Source of the DNA: Pedobacter sp.
GTDB lineage: Bacteria; Bacteroidota; Bacteroidia; Sphingobacteriales; Sphingobacteriaceae
Length of the DNA: 64,000 nucleotides
Assembly (NCBI RefSeq): GCF_031119335.1
Contig: NZ_JAVHXT010000013.1
Span: 1 to 64,000 of the forward strand
Reading direction: 5' to 3'
Positions within the stretch are counted from its first letter, which is position 1. Each line of letters begins with the position of its first letter. A program made the position numbers and the translations under genes. This document shows, piece after piece, positions 46,769-56,293 of this stretch. The notes beneath the pieces are model-generated. The model was not told the DNA's origin and ran no database searches. It saw only the letters and a program-made list of their open reading frames with translations.

Positions 46769-47973
46769 TGTCGACAACAAAAAATAAGTTGAGCACGGCA
46801 CTCAAAAGCTTAGTGCCTGGTATTATTACCGCGGCAGTGGTTTTTGGACCAAGTAAAATGACCATTACTTCTCGTTTAGGAGCAGATTATGGTTATTCCA
46901 TGTTATGGATAGTAGTTGTAGCCATTTTCTTTATGCTCGTATTCACAAATATGGGTGCAAGAATAGGGCTGAGCAGTTCATTAAGTTTGTTAACCCACAT
47001 CAGAAATAAATGGGGTAAAGGTGCTGCCATAGCTATCGGATTGGGTGTGTTTTTGGTAACCACCTCGTTTCAGGCGGGTAACTCCATTGGGGTAGGCATT
47101 GCCATTGCCGAAGCCAGCGGCACTAAACCTTGGATTTGGGTAGTAATATTCAATGTACTTGGTTTAGCACTACTCTTTTTTAGAAGTTTCTACAAAGTTT
47201 TAGAACGTTTGATGATAGCCCTCGTAGGCTTAATGCTACTAGCTTTTGTAACTACTTTGTTCTTATCAAACCCATCTGTTTCAGCAATTGCAAAGGGATT
47301 TGTTCCGAGCTATGAACCTAGTTCCGCTGCATTGTTGATTGCTTTTGTTGCTTCCTGCTTTTCTATTGTAGGTGCTTTTTATCAATCGTATTTGGTACAG
47401 GAGAGTAAGAGCAACGGCGCTACACCATCAAATAAAAGTACCACAGGTATTTTACTGTTGGGATTTATGAGTGCGGTAGTGATTATCTGTGCTGCGGCGG
47501 TGTTACATCCTCAAGGCATAAAGGTAAATAGCGCTTCAGAAATGTCTAAAGCCTTACAACCGCTGTTTGGCGATTATGCAGCCGACTTGTTCTTGGTCGG
47601 ACTTTTCGGAGCATCATTTTCATCTTTGGTAGGTAATGCAACCGTAGGAGGAAGCTTGCTTGGCGATGCCTTTGGTTATGGTAATCATTTAAATTCTAAA
47701 AAGGTTCGTCTGTTCATTGCGTTGGTCATGATTTGTGGAGCATCTATCTCCCTAATTTTTGGCAAACTACCGCTAGAACTGATTGTGTTTGCGCAAAGTG
47801 TGACCATTTTCTTGGTACCCTTTATTGGTTGGGCCATGTATAGTATCGCCAACGACGAGCAAATTATGGGTAAACATAAAAACAGTCCTTACGTGAAAAT
47901 TGTGGGTAGCCTCGGTTTATTGTTATTGATTGCATTGGCAGTGTTCAATTTTTACGAGCTGTTTTTGAAATAA
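46768..47973 (+). CDS. NRAMP-superfamily transporter lacking the metal-binding motif
   Basis: A 401-residue inner-membrane protein with about 11 hydrophobic helices. The N-terminal part aligns with NRAMP helix 1: where MntH has DPGN, this protein has Gly27-Pro28-Ser29-Lys30 (VFGPSKMTITSRLGADYGYS). The helix 6 MPH motif is likewise absent (SIVGAFYQSYLVQ). In known NRAMPs these residues bind Mn2+ or Fe2+, so ordinary metal import is unlikely. The gene starts inside the stop of the dehydrogenase gene (TAATG) and is followed by sugar-acid-type enzymes, which suggests transport of an organic substrate or product. The family is firm, the substrate is open. Confidence 0.8.
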   Translation: MSTTKNKLSTALKSLVPGIITAAVVFGPSKMTITSRLGADYGYSMLWIVVVAIFFMLVFTNMGARIGLSSSLSLLTHIRNKWGKGAAIAIGLGVFLVTTSFQAGNSIGVGIAIAEASGTKPWIWVVIFNVLGLALLFFRSFYKVLERLMIALVGLMLLAFVTTLFLSNPSVSAIAKGFVPSYEPSSAALLIAFVASCFSIVGAFYQSYLVQESKSNGATPSNKSTTGILLLGFMSAVVIICAAAVLHPQGIKVNSASEMSKALQPLFGDYAADLFLVGLFGASFSSLVGNATVGGSLLGDAFGYGNHLNSKKVRLFIALVMICGASISLIFGKLPLELIVFAQSVTIFLVPFIGWAMYSIANDEQIMGKHKNSPYVKIVGSLGLLLLIALAVFNFYELFLK

Positions 47974-47997
47974 AATTATTGAATAAAGTTAAAAGAA

Positions 47998-49014
47998 ATG
48001 GAAGATTTAGTAGCGTTGGAACGAAGGTTAACCACACCTTCAGCAGCTTTAATAGAAGATATTAAAAAAATTAGGGGCGATATAGTGCTGTTGGGTATAG
48101 GCGGAAAAATGGGGCCGAGTATGGGCAAATTATTAGTTGATGGAATTAGATTGGCTGGCATAAACAAACGTGTAATTGGTGTTTCCAGATTTTCTGATGA
48201 GAAAGCAAAAGCCGAATTACAAGCTAACGGAATAGAAACTATTAGTTGTGATTTGCTTAACGATGAAGAACTTTTTGCACTGCCAGATGCCAAAAATGTG
48301 ATTTACTTGGCTGGCAACAAATTTGGTACTACAGGTAAGGAGAGCTTTACTTGGGCTATGAATGCTTATTTGCCAGGTCGTGTGGCCGAAAAATACAAAC
48401 AGGCCAATATCGTTGCTTTTTCGTCTGGCAACGTTTTACCTTTTGTACCTGTTACTTCGGGAGGTGTTGCCGAAGATACTACACCCGAACCTATCGGCGA
48501 ATATGCACAATCTTGTTTGGGCCGTGAACGTATTTTTGAGTACTTCGCCAAGAAAAACCAAACTCCAACATTAATCTACAGATTAAATTATGCAGTAGAT
48601 TTTAGGTACGGAGTGGTTTTGGAAATTGCCAAGTCGGTTAAGGCAGGTAAGGCTATTGATTTAAGTACCGAAAATGTAAATGTAATATGGCAAGGCGATG
48701 CCAACGAAATAGCCATCCGATCCTTGCTGCATTGCCGTACTCCTGCTAAAATTTTAAACGTAACAGGTCCCGAAATTTTATCGATCAGATGGATTGCTCA
48801 ACAGTTTGGTGTGCTTTTCGGTATCGAACCAAAATTTATTAATGAACCAGTAGGTACAGCATTGTTAAATAACGCATCAGAGAGCCATCGCTTATTCGGT
48901 TATCCAAAAGTTACCATTAGGGAGATTATTGATATTACCGCAGCATGGTTAAATGCAGGTGGCGACGAGTTTGGTAAAGCAACACATTTTCAAGAAAGGG
49001 GAGGGAAATTCTAA
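47998..49014 (+). CDS. NAD-dependent epimerase/dehydratase-like SDR without the catalytic lysine
   Basis: A 338-residue Rossmann-fold protein of the extended SDR type: LLGIGGKMGPSMGKLL at the nucleotide site, then VIYLAGNKFGT, FSSGNVLPFVP and a C-terminal substrate region. The position of the YxxxK pair reads Tyr169-A-Q-S-Cys173, so the usual lysine is replaced by cysteine. The first glycine motif GIGGKMG also differs from GxxGxxG. It might use a different chemistry, bind without catalysis, or act as a lyase or isomerase. It is 24 nt after the transporter and coupled by TAATG to the DapA-like gene, so the two probably act in one pathway. Confidence 0.72.
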   Translation: MEDLVALERRLTTPSAALIEDIKKIRGDIVLLGIGGKMGPSMGKLLVDGIRLAGINKRVIGVSRFSDEKAKAELQANGIETISCDLLNDEELFALPDAKNVIYLAGNKFGTTGKESFTWAMNAYLPGRVAEKYKQANIVAFSSGNVLPFVPVTSGGVAEDTTPEPIGEYAQSCLGRERIFEYFAKKNQTPTLIYRLNYAVDFRYGVVLEIAKSVKAGKAIDLSTENVNVIWQGDANEIAIRSLLHCRTPAKILNVTGPEILSIRWIAQQFGVLFGIEPKFINEPVGTALLNNASESHRLFGYPKVTIREIIDITAAWLNAGGDEFGKATHFQERGGKF

Positions 49015-50078
49015 TGAAATATTTAAGCACTGAACTAAATCAGCATTTACAACAGGGTACTGTAATACCGGCACATCCCTTAGCTTTAAAAGAAAATAGA
49101 ACTATTGACGAGGAACAGCAACGTTTGCTCACCAGATATTACGTAGCCAGTGGTGCTGGTGGAATAGCAGTTGGTGTTCATTCTACGCAATTCGAAATCA
49201 GAGATCCTGGGGTAAACCTTTTTGCCACCGTGTTGCAATGGGCGGCAGAAGAAATTAGTAAAGCTAATTTAAACAGACCTTTCCTAAAAATAGCAGGTAT
49301 TTGTGGGCCAACCGCACAAGCCATGACAGAAGCTAAAATAGCGGTTAGTTTAGGTTATGATATGGGCCTGTTAAGCATGGGTGGTTTACAAGGTTGGGCC
49401 GAGGCGCAAATTTTAGAGCGGGTAAAAGAGGTTGCTAACATCATTCCCGTGTTTGGTTTCTATTTACAACCCTCAGTAGGCGGTCGTATTTTTAGTTATG
49501 ATTTTTGGCTGCAATTTGCGGAAATCCCGAATGTAATGGCGATTAAATGTGCTTCGTTTAACCGTTACCAAACTATTGATGTAATAAGGGCGGTTTGCAA
49601 CAGCAGCAGATGTAACGAGATTGCGCTTTACACAGGCAACGATGATAATATTGTTCCAGATTTACTGACCAACTACCGTTTTATGGTAAATGGCAGTGCT
49701 GTAGAAAAGCGCTTTGTTGGTGGTTTGCTTGGACATTGGGCCGTGTGGACAAATAAAGCCGTGAGCCTGTTGCAAGAAATTAAAGCTTACGATAAAACCC
49801 CAACGGATAAAGCATTAGCAGAATTATTAACCAAAGGAATTGAGGTTACAGATGTAAATGCGGCGCTTTTTGATCCTGCAAATCATTTTCACGGTTGTAT
49901 TCCTGGTATTCATGAAATGTTAAGGCAACAAGGGCTGATGAAAGGAATTTGGTGCTTAAACCCAAATGAAAAACTATCAGAAGGTCAGTTGGATGAAATA
50001 GAACGTGTTCATCGGGATTATCCCCACTTAAATGATGACGAATTTGTTCATGAATTTTTAGCTAGGGAGGTACGATAA
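49014..50078 (+). CDS. DapA-family (DHDPS/NAL-like) lyase
   Basis: A 354-residue class I aldolase-fold protein. The Schiff-base lysine is Lys178 in VMAIKCASFNRY, and the family tyrosine is Tyr150 in VFGFYLQPS. AGICGPTAQAMTEAKIAVSLGYD marks the middle of the barrel. It is about 50 residues longer than DapA, with an extended C-terminal part. The locus contains no other lysine-pathway gene, so it is more likely an aldolase or dehydratase for a 2-keto-3-deoxy sugar acid. It shares start/stop nucleotides with both neighbours (TAATG each side), which implies coupled translation. Confidence 0.82.
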   Translation: MKYLSTELNQHLQQGTVIPAHPLALKENRTIDEEQQRLLTRYYVASGAGGIAVGVHSTQFEIRDPGVNLFATVLQWAAEEISKANLNRPFLKIAGICGPTAQAMTEAKIAVSLGYDMGLLSMGGLQGWAEAQILERVKEVANIIPVFGFYLQPSVGGRIFSYDFWLQFAEIPNVMAIKCASFNRYQTIDVIRAVCNSSRCNEIALYTGNDDNIVPDLLTNYRFMVNGSAVEKRFVGGLLGHWAVWTNKAVSLLQEIKAYDKTPTDKALAELLTKGIEVTDVNAALFDPANHFHGCIPGIHEMLRQQGLMKGIWCLNPNEKLSEGQLDEIERVHRDYPHLNDDEFVHEFLAREVR

Positions 50079-52024
50079 TGAAAATTGTTGGCGCAATAAC
50101 TTCTGCAGTGCTTTTTTTGTTGGTGCAAATTACTTCTGCACAAGAAAAGGGCAAATTTGTAAATCATGGGCCACAACTTACTGCGGCAATGATACAGGGT
50201 AGCATTTTTGTAAAAGACAGTAAAAATAATCTATTATTATATACCGTTGTAAGGGGCGAACCTGCGCATTTGTTGGCTTTTAATGTAGCTAGTAAGGCTT
50301 TGGTCTTAGATGTTCCTTTGCCTAAAACAGATGGAGCTTGGGACTTGGCACAATCAACAGATGGTACACTTTACATTCCGGGTGCGGGAGGTAAGCTTTT
50401 TAGCCACCTGCCAGGAACTAAAACTATTAAAGATTTAGGTAATGCCCTGCCATCAGAAACGTATTTGTGGAACCTTGCTGCGGGAAATAATGGCGAAGTT
50501 TTTGGAGCCACTTATCCGGGCTGTAGGGTGTTTAGGTATCACCCAAAAGATGGATTTAGCGATTTGTTTAATGCTCCTTTAGTTGACGGCGAAAACTATG
50601 TGCGCAGTTTGGCCTTTGATAAAAAACGTAATAAGCTTTATGCAGGCGTAGGTTCTCATGCACATCTTATCGAGGTAGACCTCATTGCAAAAACCAAAAA
50701 GGAAATACTGCCCGAAAAATATCAGGATAGGGAGTTTGTTTACGGTTTGGAATTGATAACTGGTAGCGATGGCGTAGATCGTCTACTGGCTTTGCTTACC
50801 GCAGGCAACACAACTTTGGTATACAACCTTAAAACACAACAAGTAGAGCAGGAAGTAGTAGGAATGGACATGAAAGCTGTGGGTACTCATCTTAAAAATA
50901 CCATCTATACCTCCAAAAATAGTTTGATGAGTTTTGATGCCGGCAAAAATATAAGTTCATCAATTCAATTGGCAACAGAGAGTGGTGCTGCACATGCCTT
51001 CTTTAATGATCAAAAAGGAAGTTTTTATTGGTTAAATGCAAAAGGTATTTTATCGAAATATCAGTTTAAAAGTAAAAAAGTAGAGCGTACAAAACTTACT
51101 ATCCCAGAGCAGCCTATTCCTATCAACGCGATTATGGTGGGGCCAGACCAAAAAGTATGGACAGGTGGTTATTTAGCGGGTAGTCATGCTACATTCGATC
51201 CAAAAACAGGAAAGAATAAAAAATATCGAGGGTTAGACCAAACCGAGGGCATGACCTTTTTGGGAGATAAAATCTATTTTGGTATTTATCCCAAAGGGAA
51301 GTTTTATGTGTTTGATACGACCAAACCGTGGAACCTATCTAATAAAAACCCTAAGGAGGCCTTTGTAGAAGAGGGGCAAAGTCGATCTTTTGCCGTACAT
51401 GCCATAGCTGATAAGCATCAATTATATTTTGGAACTGTTCCTGAATATGGAAAGCTGGGAGGGATATTAATTGGGTATAATGAAAAGACCAATCAGCATC
51501 AGTCTTATGGCGAAGTGCTACCGAAACAATCGGTAGTAAGTTTAACCAGTAAGGGAAATATACTCGTAGTAGGTGGTTCTATTTCTGGGGGATTGGGTAT
51601 TAGACCAGAACGTAAAGAAGCAGAATTATTGATTTGGGATATTGAGAGTAATAAAGCATTGTTAAAACTTGTACCTGTTGCTGGTGCTGCGGCCATCACT
51701 TCGCTAATTAATGGACCAGACGGAAATATTTGGGGCGTGGCAGACGGACAGTTATTCATTTTGGATATTCATCAGCAAAAAGTATTAACCATCCATAAAC
51801 TTTACGATTATCCCCCTTTTGGAAGTCATATCTGGAGAAGTGCTTTTATGGCTATCCATCCTTCGGGACAAATCTATGGAACGGATAATGGACTGTTGTT
51901 TAAACTAGATCCAATAACTAAAGTATGTACCGTTATTGAAAAAGGTGCTGGACTAATGTCGATGGATCCAAGCGGAAAAATTTATTTCAAGAGAGGTACA
52001 GAATTATGGTCGTACACACCTTAA
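50078..52024 (+). CDS. Secreted beta-propeller protein of unknown function
   Basis: A 648-residue protein with signal peptide 1-21 (ends TSAQ). It consists of repeated four-strand blades (for example GAWDLAQSTDGTLYIPG, GEVFGATYPGCRVFRY, NAIMVGPDQKVWTGGY, ITSLINGPDGNIWGVADGQL) over its whole length, enough for one large or two small propellers. No heme, PQQ or catalytic motif was recognised. Genes on both sides, DapA-like lyase and GH20, belong to glycan use, so glycan binding or an unassigned lyase or glycosidase activity are possible. Its function is unknown. Confidence 0.7.
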   Translation: MKIVGAITSAVLFLLVQITSAQEKGKFVNHGPQLTAAMIQGSIFVKDSKNNLLLYTVVRGEPAHLLAFNVASKALVLDVPLPKTDGAWDLAQSTDGTLYIPGAGGKLFSHLPGTKTIKDLGNALPSETYLWNLAAGNNGEVFGATYPGCRVFRYHPKDGFSDLFNAPLVDGENYVRSLAFDKKRNKLYAGVGSHAHLIEVDLIAKTKKEILPEKYQDREFVYGLELITGSDGVDRLLALLTAGNTTLVYNLKTQQVEQEVVGMDMKAVGTHLKNTIYTSKNSLMSFDAGKNISSSIQLATESGAAHAFFNDQKGSFYWLNAKGILSKYQFKSKKVERTKLTIPEQPIPINAIMVGPDQKVWTGGYLAGSHATFDPKTGKNKKYRGLDQTEGMTFLGDKIYFGIYPKGKFYVFDTTKPWNLSNKNPKEAFVEEGQSRSFAVHAIADKHQLYFGTVPEYGKLGGILIGYNEKTNQHQSYGEVLPKQSVVSLTSKGNILVVGGSISGGLGIRPERKEAELLIWDIESNKALLKLVPVAGAAAITSLINGPDGNIWGVADGQLFILDIHQQKVLTIHKLYDYPPFGSHIWRSAFMAIHPSGQIYGTDNGLLFKLDPITKVCTVIEKGAGLMSMDPSGKIYFKRGTELWSYTP

Positions 52025-52034
52025 ACCTATAAGT

Positions 52035-54575
52035 ATGAAAAGAAGAATAGCCTTTTTTAGTGTACTTTTCTTTATAGTGCAAGCGGCAAAAGCACAATCT
52101 TTAGAAGACTTAAACCATATCCAAATTAAATGGAAAATGGGAGCTAATGATCATTTGCAAAAAGGACAGTTCAGTGCGGCTTTCCTCATCACTAATAACG
52201 GAAACACAGCAGTTAATTTAAGTGATTGGATACTTTGTTTTTCCTACCCAAGGGAAATTAAAGAAGTCATTAGCAAAAATGCCAAATTTGAGAACAAGGG
52301 TGGCGAATTTGTGGTAATGAATGTGCTGAAAGGTTTTGGTATAATCGATGGTAAAAAGAAATTAGAGGTAAATTACTTAGCAAAAGGTAAAACCTTAAAT
52401 ATTACCGATGCTCCTTCAGGTTTGTATTTCGTATCCAAAACTAACCCTGGCAAGTTATTTACTGTAAAGAACTTTGCTTCGGACTTAAGTACGTTGAGTG
52501 CCGAAAATGAAATGTTGGCTGCTGCCCAGCGTTATCAAAAGTTCGCCAATACCAATGATATCAATATTGGCCAGCTTCATAAAGTAATACCCAAGCCCGT
52601 TTCTTATATAGAAAACAAAGGTTTTTTTAAGCTGAATGCTAATACGAAATTAATTGCCGATTCAGCTTTTGTAAACGAAGCAAAGCTCTTTAACCAAGAA
52701 ATTTCATCCCTTTTGGGAACTAAACTTAATATAGCTAAAAGCCAAGCCAATAATGCAGTGGTAATAAAACTAGCCGCAGGTTTGTCTTTAGAAGAATATC
52801 GTTTAACTGTTGCCGATACAGGTGTACAGGTAGAAGCTTCCACGCCACAAGGAGCATTTTATGGTTTACAATCTTTAAAAATGTTGATGCCTACAAACGT
52901 TTGGGCTAAGAGAAGCAAAGAAATAGCAATCTCTAAGGTTGAAATCAACGATTATCCTCGTTTTGCTTATCGTTCCTTAATGCTAGATGTGGCTAGGAAT
53001 TTTCAACCGAAAGCAGAAATATTGAAGTTGCTCGATCTTTTGGCACTGTATAAAATCAATACCTTCCATTTTCATTTAAATGATGATGAAGGTTGGCGAT
53101 TGGAAATTAAGTCTTTGCCAGAACTTACAGAACTGGGCGCCAAGAGAGGTCATACTTTTGATGATGCTACACATTTAAAGCCTGCTTATGGTTCTGGTGC
53201 AGATACAACTAGCTTGCCTGGCAGCGGATATTACACACAAGAAGATTTCATAGAAATCTTGAAGTACGCTAAAGACAGGCATATCACTGTAATTCCCGAG
53301 TTGGAAACACCAGGTCATGCTAGAGCTGCGGTAAAGGCAATGGATTATCGGTATAGGAAATTGATGGCACAGAAAAAACATCAAGAAGCCATCGAATATC
53401 TTTTAAGGGATACTTCAGATCAATCCGTTTACAAATCAGTACAAGGTTATAAAGATAATGTGATGAATGTGGCACTGCCATCTACCTATCGTTTCATCAA
53501 TACTGTAGTTGATGAACTGGTTTCACTCTATCAAAAAGCTGGTGCTCGGCTAAGTACGGTGCACATGGGCGGAGATGAAGTACCACAGGGGGTGTGGGAA
53601 AAATCTCCGGCCATTGCTCAATTAATGACAAATAAAAAAATCATTACTTATGATGATTTATGGTATTACTACCTCGGCAAAGTAAATCAACTACTAAAAA
53701 GTAAAAACTTACACCTTTCGGGTTGGGAAGAAGTTGCTATGCGGAAAGTAAAAGATGGCGAGAAATTGAACTACATCGCTAATCCAGACTTTTTAGGAGA
53801 AAATTTTCAGGTTTACGTATGGAACAATGTATGGGGTGGTGGTTCCGAAGATTTGGCCTATAGATTGGCTAATGCGGGTTACAAGGTGGTATTGTCGGCC
53901 GTTACCAATTATTATTTCGATTTGGCCTATCAGAAAGATACGCATGAACCGGGTTTGTACTGGGGATCTTATGTAGATACAGATAAACCATTTTATTTCT
54001 CACCTTTTGATTATTACAAAACAGCAAGGGAAGCACTTGATGGCACTTTGCTGAACAGAGATGTTGTAAAAGGCAAGGAGAGACTAACCGAAGAGGGTAA
54101 GAAAAATATTGTCGGCATACAAAGTCAATTATGGTCGGAAAAAATATATAACGCTCAAAGTATGCAGTATATGTTGCTGCCTAAATTAATTGCCTATGCC
54201 GAAAGGGCTTGGACTACCGAACCCGATTGGTCTAAAGAGGTCGATAGTGTAAAATCATGGCAGTTATACCTTGACGATTGGAGCCGCTTTGCCAATGTAG
54301 TAGGTAAAAGAGAGCTAAACCGTCTATCCTATTATCATGATGGATTTAACTTTCGGGTACCACCACCAGGTGTTATCATAGATCAAGGTAAAATAAAAGC
54401 CAACGTGCAGTTTCCAGAATTGGTTATTAGATATACTGCCGATGGTGCTGAGCCTCATGCTAAAAGCGAAATCTATCGTAAAGAAATCTCAGCTAAAGGC
54501 ATCATTAAATTTAAAGCTTTTACTACGAGTGGAGCAGCCAGCAGAACAATAATGGTACAAAATCCTAAAATGTAA
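52035..54575 (+). CDS. GH20 beta-N-acetylhexosaminidase, chitobiase-type
   Basis: An 846-residue secreted hexosaminidase. Signal peptide 1-21 (ends AAKAQ). The N-terminal CHB_HEX domain is at about 25-170 (SAAFLITNNGNTAVNLSDW), the GH20b domain about 175-325, the TIM barrel about 330-745 with FHLNDDEGWRLEI and the catalytic pair Asp514-Glu515 in HMGGDEVPQG, and a C-terminal beta domain about 770-846 (FRVPPPGVIIDQG, IRYTADGAEP). It removes terminal GlcNAc or GalNAc with substrate-assisted catalysis. This suggests that the target glycan, or a host or fungal companion glycan, contains N-acetylhexosamine. It ends the long plus-strand run, 10 nt after the propeller gene. Confidence 0.95.
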   Translation: MKRRIAFFSVLFFIVQAAKAQSLEDLNHIQIKWKMGANDHLQKGQFSAAFLITNNGNTAVNLSDWILCFSYPREIKEVISKNAKFENKGGEFVVMNVLKGFGIIDGKKKLEVNYLAKGKTLNITDAPSGLYFVSKTNPGKLFTVKNFASDLSTLSAENEMLAAAQRYQKFANTNDINIGQLHKVIPKPVSYIENKGFFKLNANTKLIADSAFVNEAKLFNQEISSLLGTKLNIAKSQANNAVVIKLAAGLSLEEYRLTVADTGVQVEASTPQGAFYGLQSLKMLMPTNVWAKRSKEIAISKVEINDYPRFAYRSLMLDVARNFQPKAEILKLLDLLALYKINTFHFHLNDDEGWRLEIKSLPELTELGAKRGHTFDDATHLKPAYGSGADTTSLPGSGYYTQEDFIEILKYAKDRHITVIPELETPGHARAAVKAMDYRYRKLMAQKKHQEAIEYLLRDTSDQSVYKSVQGYKDNVMNVALPSTYRFINTVVDELVSLYQKAGARLSTVHMGGDEVPQGVWEKSPAIAQLMTNKKIITYDDLWYYYLGKVNQLLKSKNLHLSGWEEVAMRKVKDGEKLNYIANPDFLGENFQVYVWNNVWGGGSEDLAYRLANAGYKVVLSAVTNYYFDLAYQKDTHEPGLYWGSYVDTDKPFYFSPFDYYKTAREALDGTLLNRDVVKGKERLTEEGKKNIVGIQSQLWSEKIYNAQSMQYMLLPKLIAYAERAWTTEPDWSKEVDSVKSWQLYLDDWSRFANVVGKRELNRLSYYHDGFNFRVPPPGVIIDQGKIKANVQFPELVIRYTADGAEPHAKSEIYRKEISAKGIIKFKAFTTSGAASRTIMVQNPKM

Positions 54576-54677
54576 AATCTGCTTCATTCAGTTTATGGTA
54601 TTATATGGCGCAGAAAAAACAACACTTTTGCTATTTGCGAAAGAGAAACTATCTGCTCAGGGTTATGGGCTAAAATA

Positions 54678-56120
54678 TTAAGGTTTCAATAACGTTTCTA
54701 AAACCTTTTTTCCATGTTCGTTATCGGGGCTTAACGCAATAGATTTTTGATAAGCCTTTATCGCTTCTTCCTTTTTACCATCTTTCAATAAAGCCTCTCC
54801 ATAACTATCGAAAGCATTGCCGCTCGTAGGAAAAAGGTGTGTATTTAGTTTGAAGATTTCTACAGCATTTTTTAAAATGCCGTTTGCCATTATTCTGTAG
54901 CCCCATTCGTTTATTTCAAATTCATTAGGCATAAACAATGGATTGTTCTTTTTCTGCGCTTCAGCAAAAGGAATTGCTTTATCAAAGCCAATCTTTCTAA
55001 GCGAAACCTTCATTAAAGTAATTGGGTCTGCCTTTGGGATATCTGGGTTGTAGCATCCAGCTAGTTCCTCTAAAAAATCTTCGGGGTAACTGCCGCCTAA
55101 ATTGGTCAACACAATCACTGACAAGTCATCATCAGGATAGATTAGAAATGCAGACCTGCCACCACCAGACATGCCCACTGCTTTGTGTTTAGTTCTAAAC
55201 TTGTTCATTCCCCAACCCATTGCCCAAGGTGTATTTTTGCCATTATTAAATTTTCCAGGAGACCACATCGTATCCAAGCTAGATTTAGATGTAAGTAATT
55301 TCCCACTTTGCAAGGCGATAACCCAATTTGCTAAATCAGTTGCTGTACTATTTAATCCCGCAGCTGTTTGTCTGAAATAAGGAAACTCATAATAGTTGTT
55401 AACTAGTTTAGGCGAACTAAGTTGTTGACCATCAATATTTTTTCGGTAGAAGTAAGTTGGTGCAAAATGAGAGATAACATCACGTGAGTCGCCAAAAAGT
55501 GTGTGTTTTAAGTTAGCTGGTTCAAACTGCAGTTTTTTAAAAGTTTCTTGAAATGTCTGTCCGGAGAGTTTATTAATGATTTTACCTAAAAGATAGGCAT
55601 TGGTTTGGTTGTAACTGAACTTTTCGCCAGCAGCAAAATCTAGCGGAACAATTTTAATTTTTTCCCAAAGGGATGCTTCTGTGTTGTTGCCCAATCCGCC
55701 GGTTTTAGCGTCAAGCAACTTAAGTTCATCGGGTAAGCCTGATGTATGCGTAAGTAATTGTTTAATAGTTACACCAGACCAAGATGCTGGTAAATCATTA
55801 AGGTAGGCAGAAACTGGGGTAGAAAGATTTAATTTACCTTGTTCTACCAACTGCATTATTGCTACTGCGGTAAAAACCTTTGTGCAAGAATTGATAGCAA
55901 AAATAGATTTTTCGGTCACGGGAACGCTGTCTTGCACATTTGCAATGCCGTAAGATTTGCTCAGCACAATCTTCCCTTTGCTTACAATGGCAACCTGTAG
56001 TCCGGGAATTTTTCTTTCCGTCATTTCTCTTCTGATAATGTTGTCAACCTGTGAGCTAGACTGACCAAAAACGTATTGTAAAGAAATTAATGTGGTTAAG
56101 AATAGAAGTGTCGTTTTCAT
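54678..56120 (-). CDS. Serine hydrolase (class C beta-lactamase fold) with C-terminal TPR
   Basis: A 480-residue secreted protein with signal peptide 1-19. The beta-lactamase/transpeptidase-like fold has Ser78-C-T-Lys81 in INSCTKVFTA, the YxN motif in KFSYNQTNAYLLG, and KHKAVGMSGGG late in the domain. A tetratricopeptide end follows (GEALLKDGKKEEAIKAYQKS). Such proteins are usually esterases or peptidases of the cell envelope; true beta-lactamase activity is unlikely. It converges with GH20 and is divergent from the sigma factor at 56294; no link to the PUL is evident. Confidence 0.88.
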   Translation of the reverse strand: MKTTLLFLTTLISLQYVFGQSSSQVDNIIRREMTERKIPGLQVAIVSKGKIVLSKSYGIANVQDSVPVTEKSIFAINSCTKVFTAVAIMQLVEQGKLNLSTPVSAYLNDLPASWSGVTIKQLLTHTSGLPDELKLLDAKTGGLGNNTEASLWEKIKIVPLDFAAGEKFSYNQTNAYLLGKIINKLSGQTFQETFKKLQFEPANLKHTLFGDSRDVISHFAPTYFYRKNIDGQQLSSPKLVNNYYEFPYFRQTAAGLNSTATDLANWVIALQSGKLLTSKSSLDTMWSPGKFNNGKNTPWAMGWGMNKFRTKHKAVGMSGGGRSAFLIYPDDDLSVIVLTNLGGSYPEDFLEELAGCYNPDIPKADPITLMKVSLRKIGFDKAIPFAEAQKKNNPLFMPNEFEINEWGYRIMANGILKNAVEIFKLNTHLFPTSGNAFDSYGEALLKDGKKEEAIKAYQKSIALSPDNEHGKKVLETLLKP

Positions 56121-56293
56121 TATTGCTCTTTAATGGAATGACAAAGAAAAAGCGCTAACGTTGCACAATGCCAGAAATAATTGAACACAAGTTAAAAGGT
56201 CTAGCTAGATTACATTAATTTTATCATTGGATAAGTATATCTTCATATTTTGGTGTCATTGATAAAGAACCAAACATTTGCAAGCCTCATTTA
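56121..56293. promoter_or_regulatory. Divergent intergenic region, weak promoter for second sigma factor
   Basis: For the plus strand, TTG (56227-56229) and TATTTTG (56246-56252) resemble -33 and -7 boxes but the -7 box is one base short. No clear signal was found for the minus-strand gene. Confidence 0.3.

Noticed and set aside
46768-47973. Annotation as manganese/iron importer MntH
   Set aside because: DPGN and MPH motifs are both missing.
49014-50078. Annotation as 4-hydroxy-tetrahydrodipicolinate synthase (lysine pathway)
   Set aside because: Context is glycan use and the protein is longer than DapA; only the fold and the Schiff-base lysine are supported.
54678-56120. Beta-lactam resistance gene
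   Set aside because: Class C fold with a TPR tail is typical of envelope esterases or peptidases; no resistance context.
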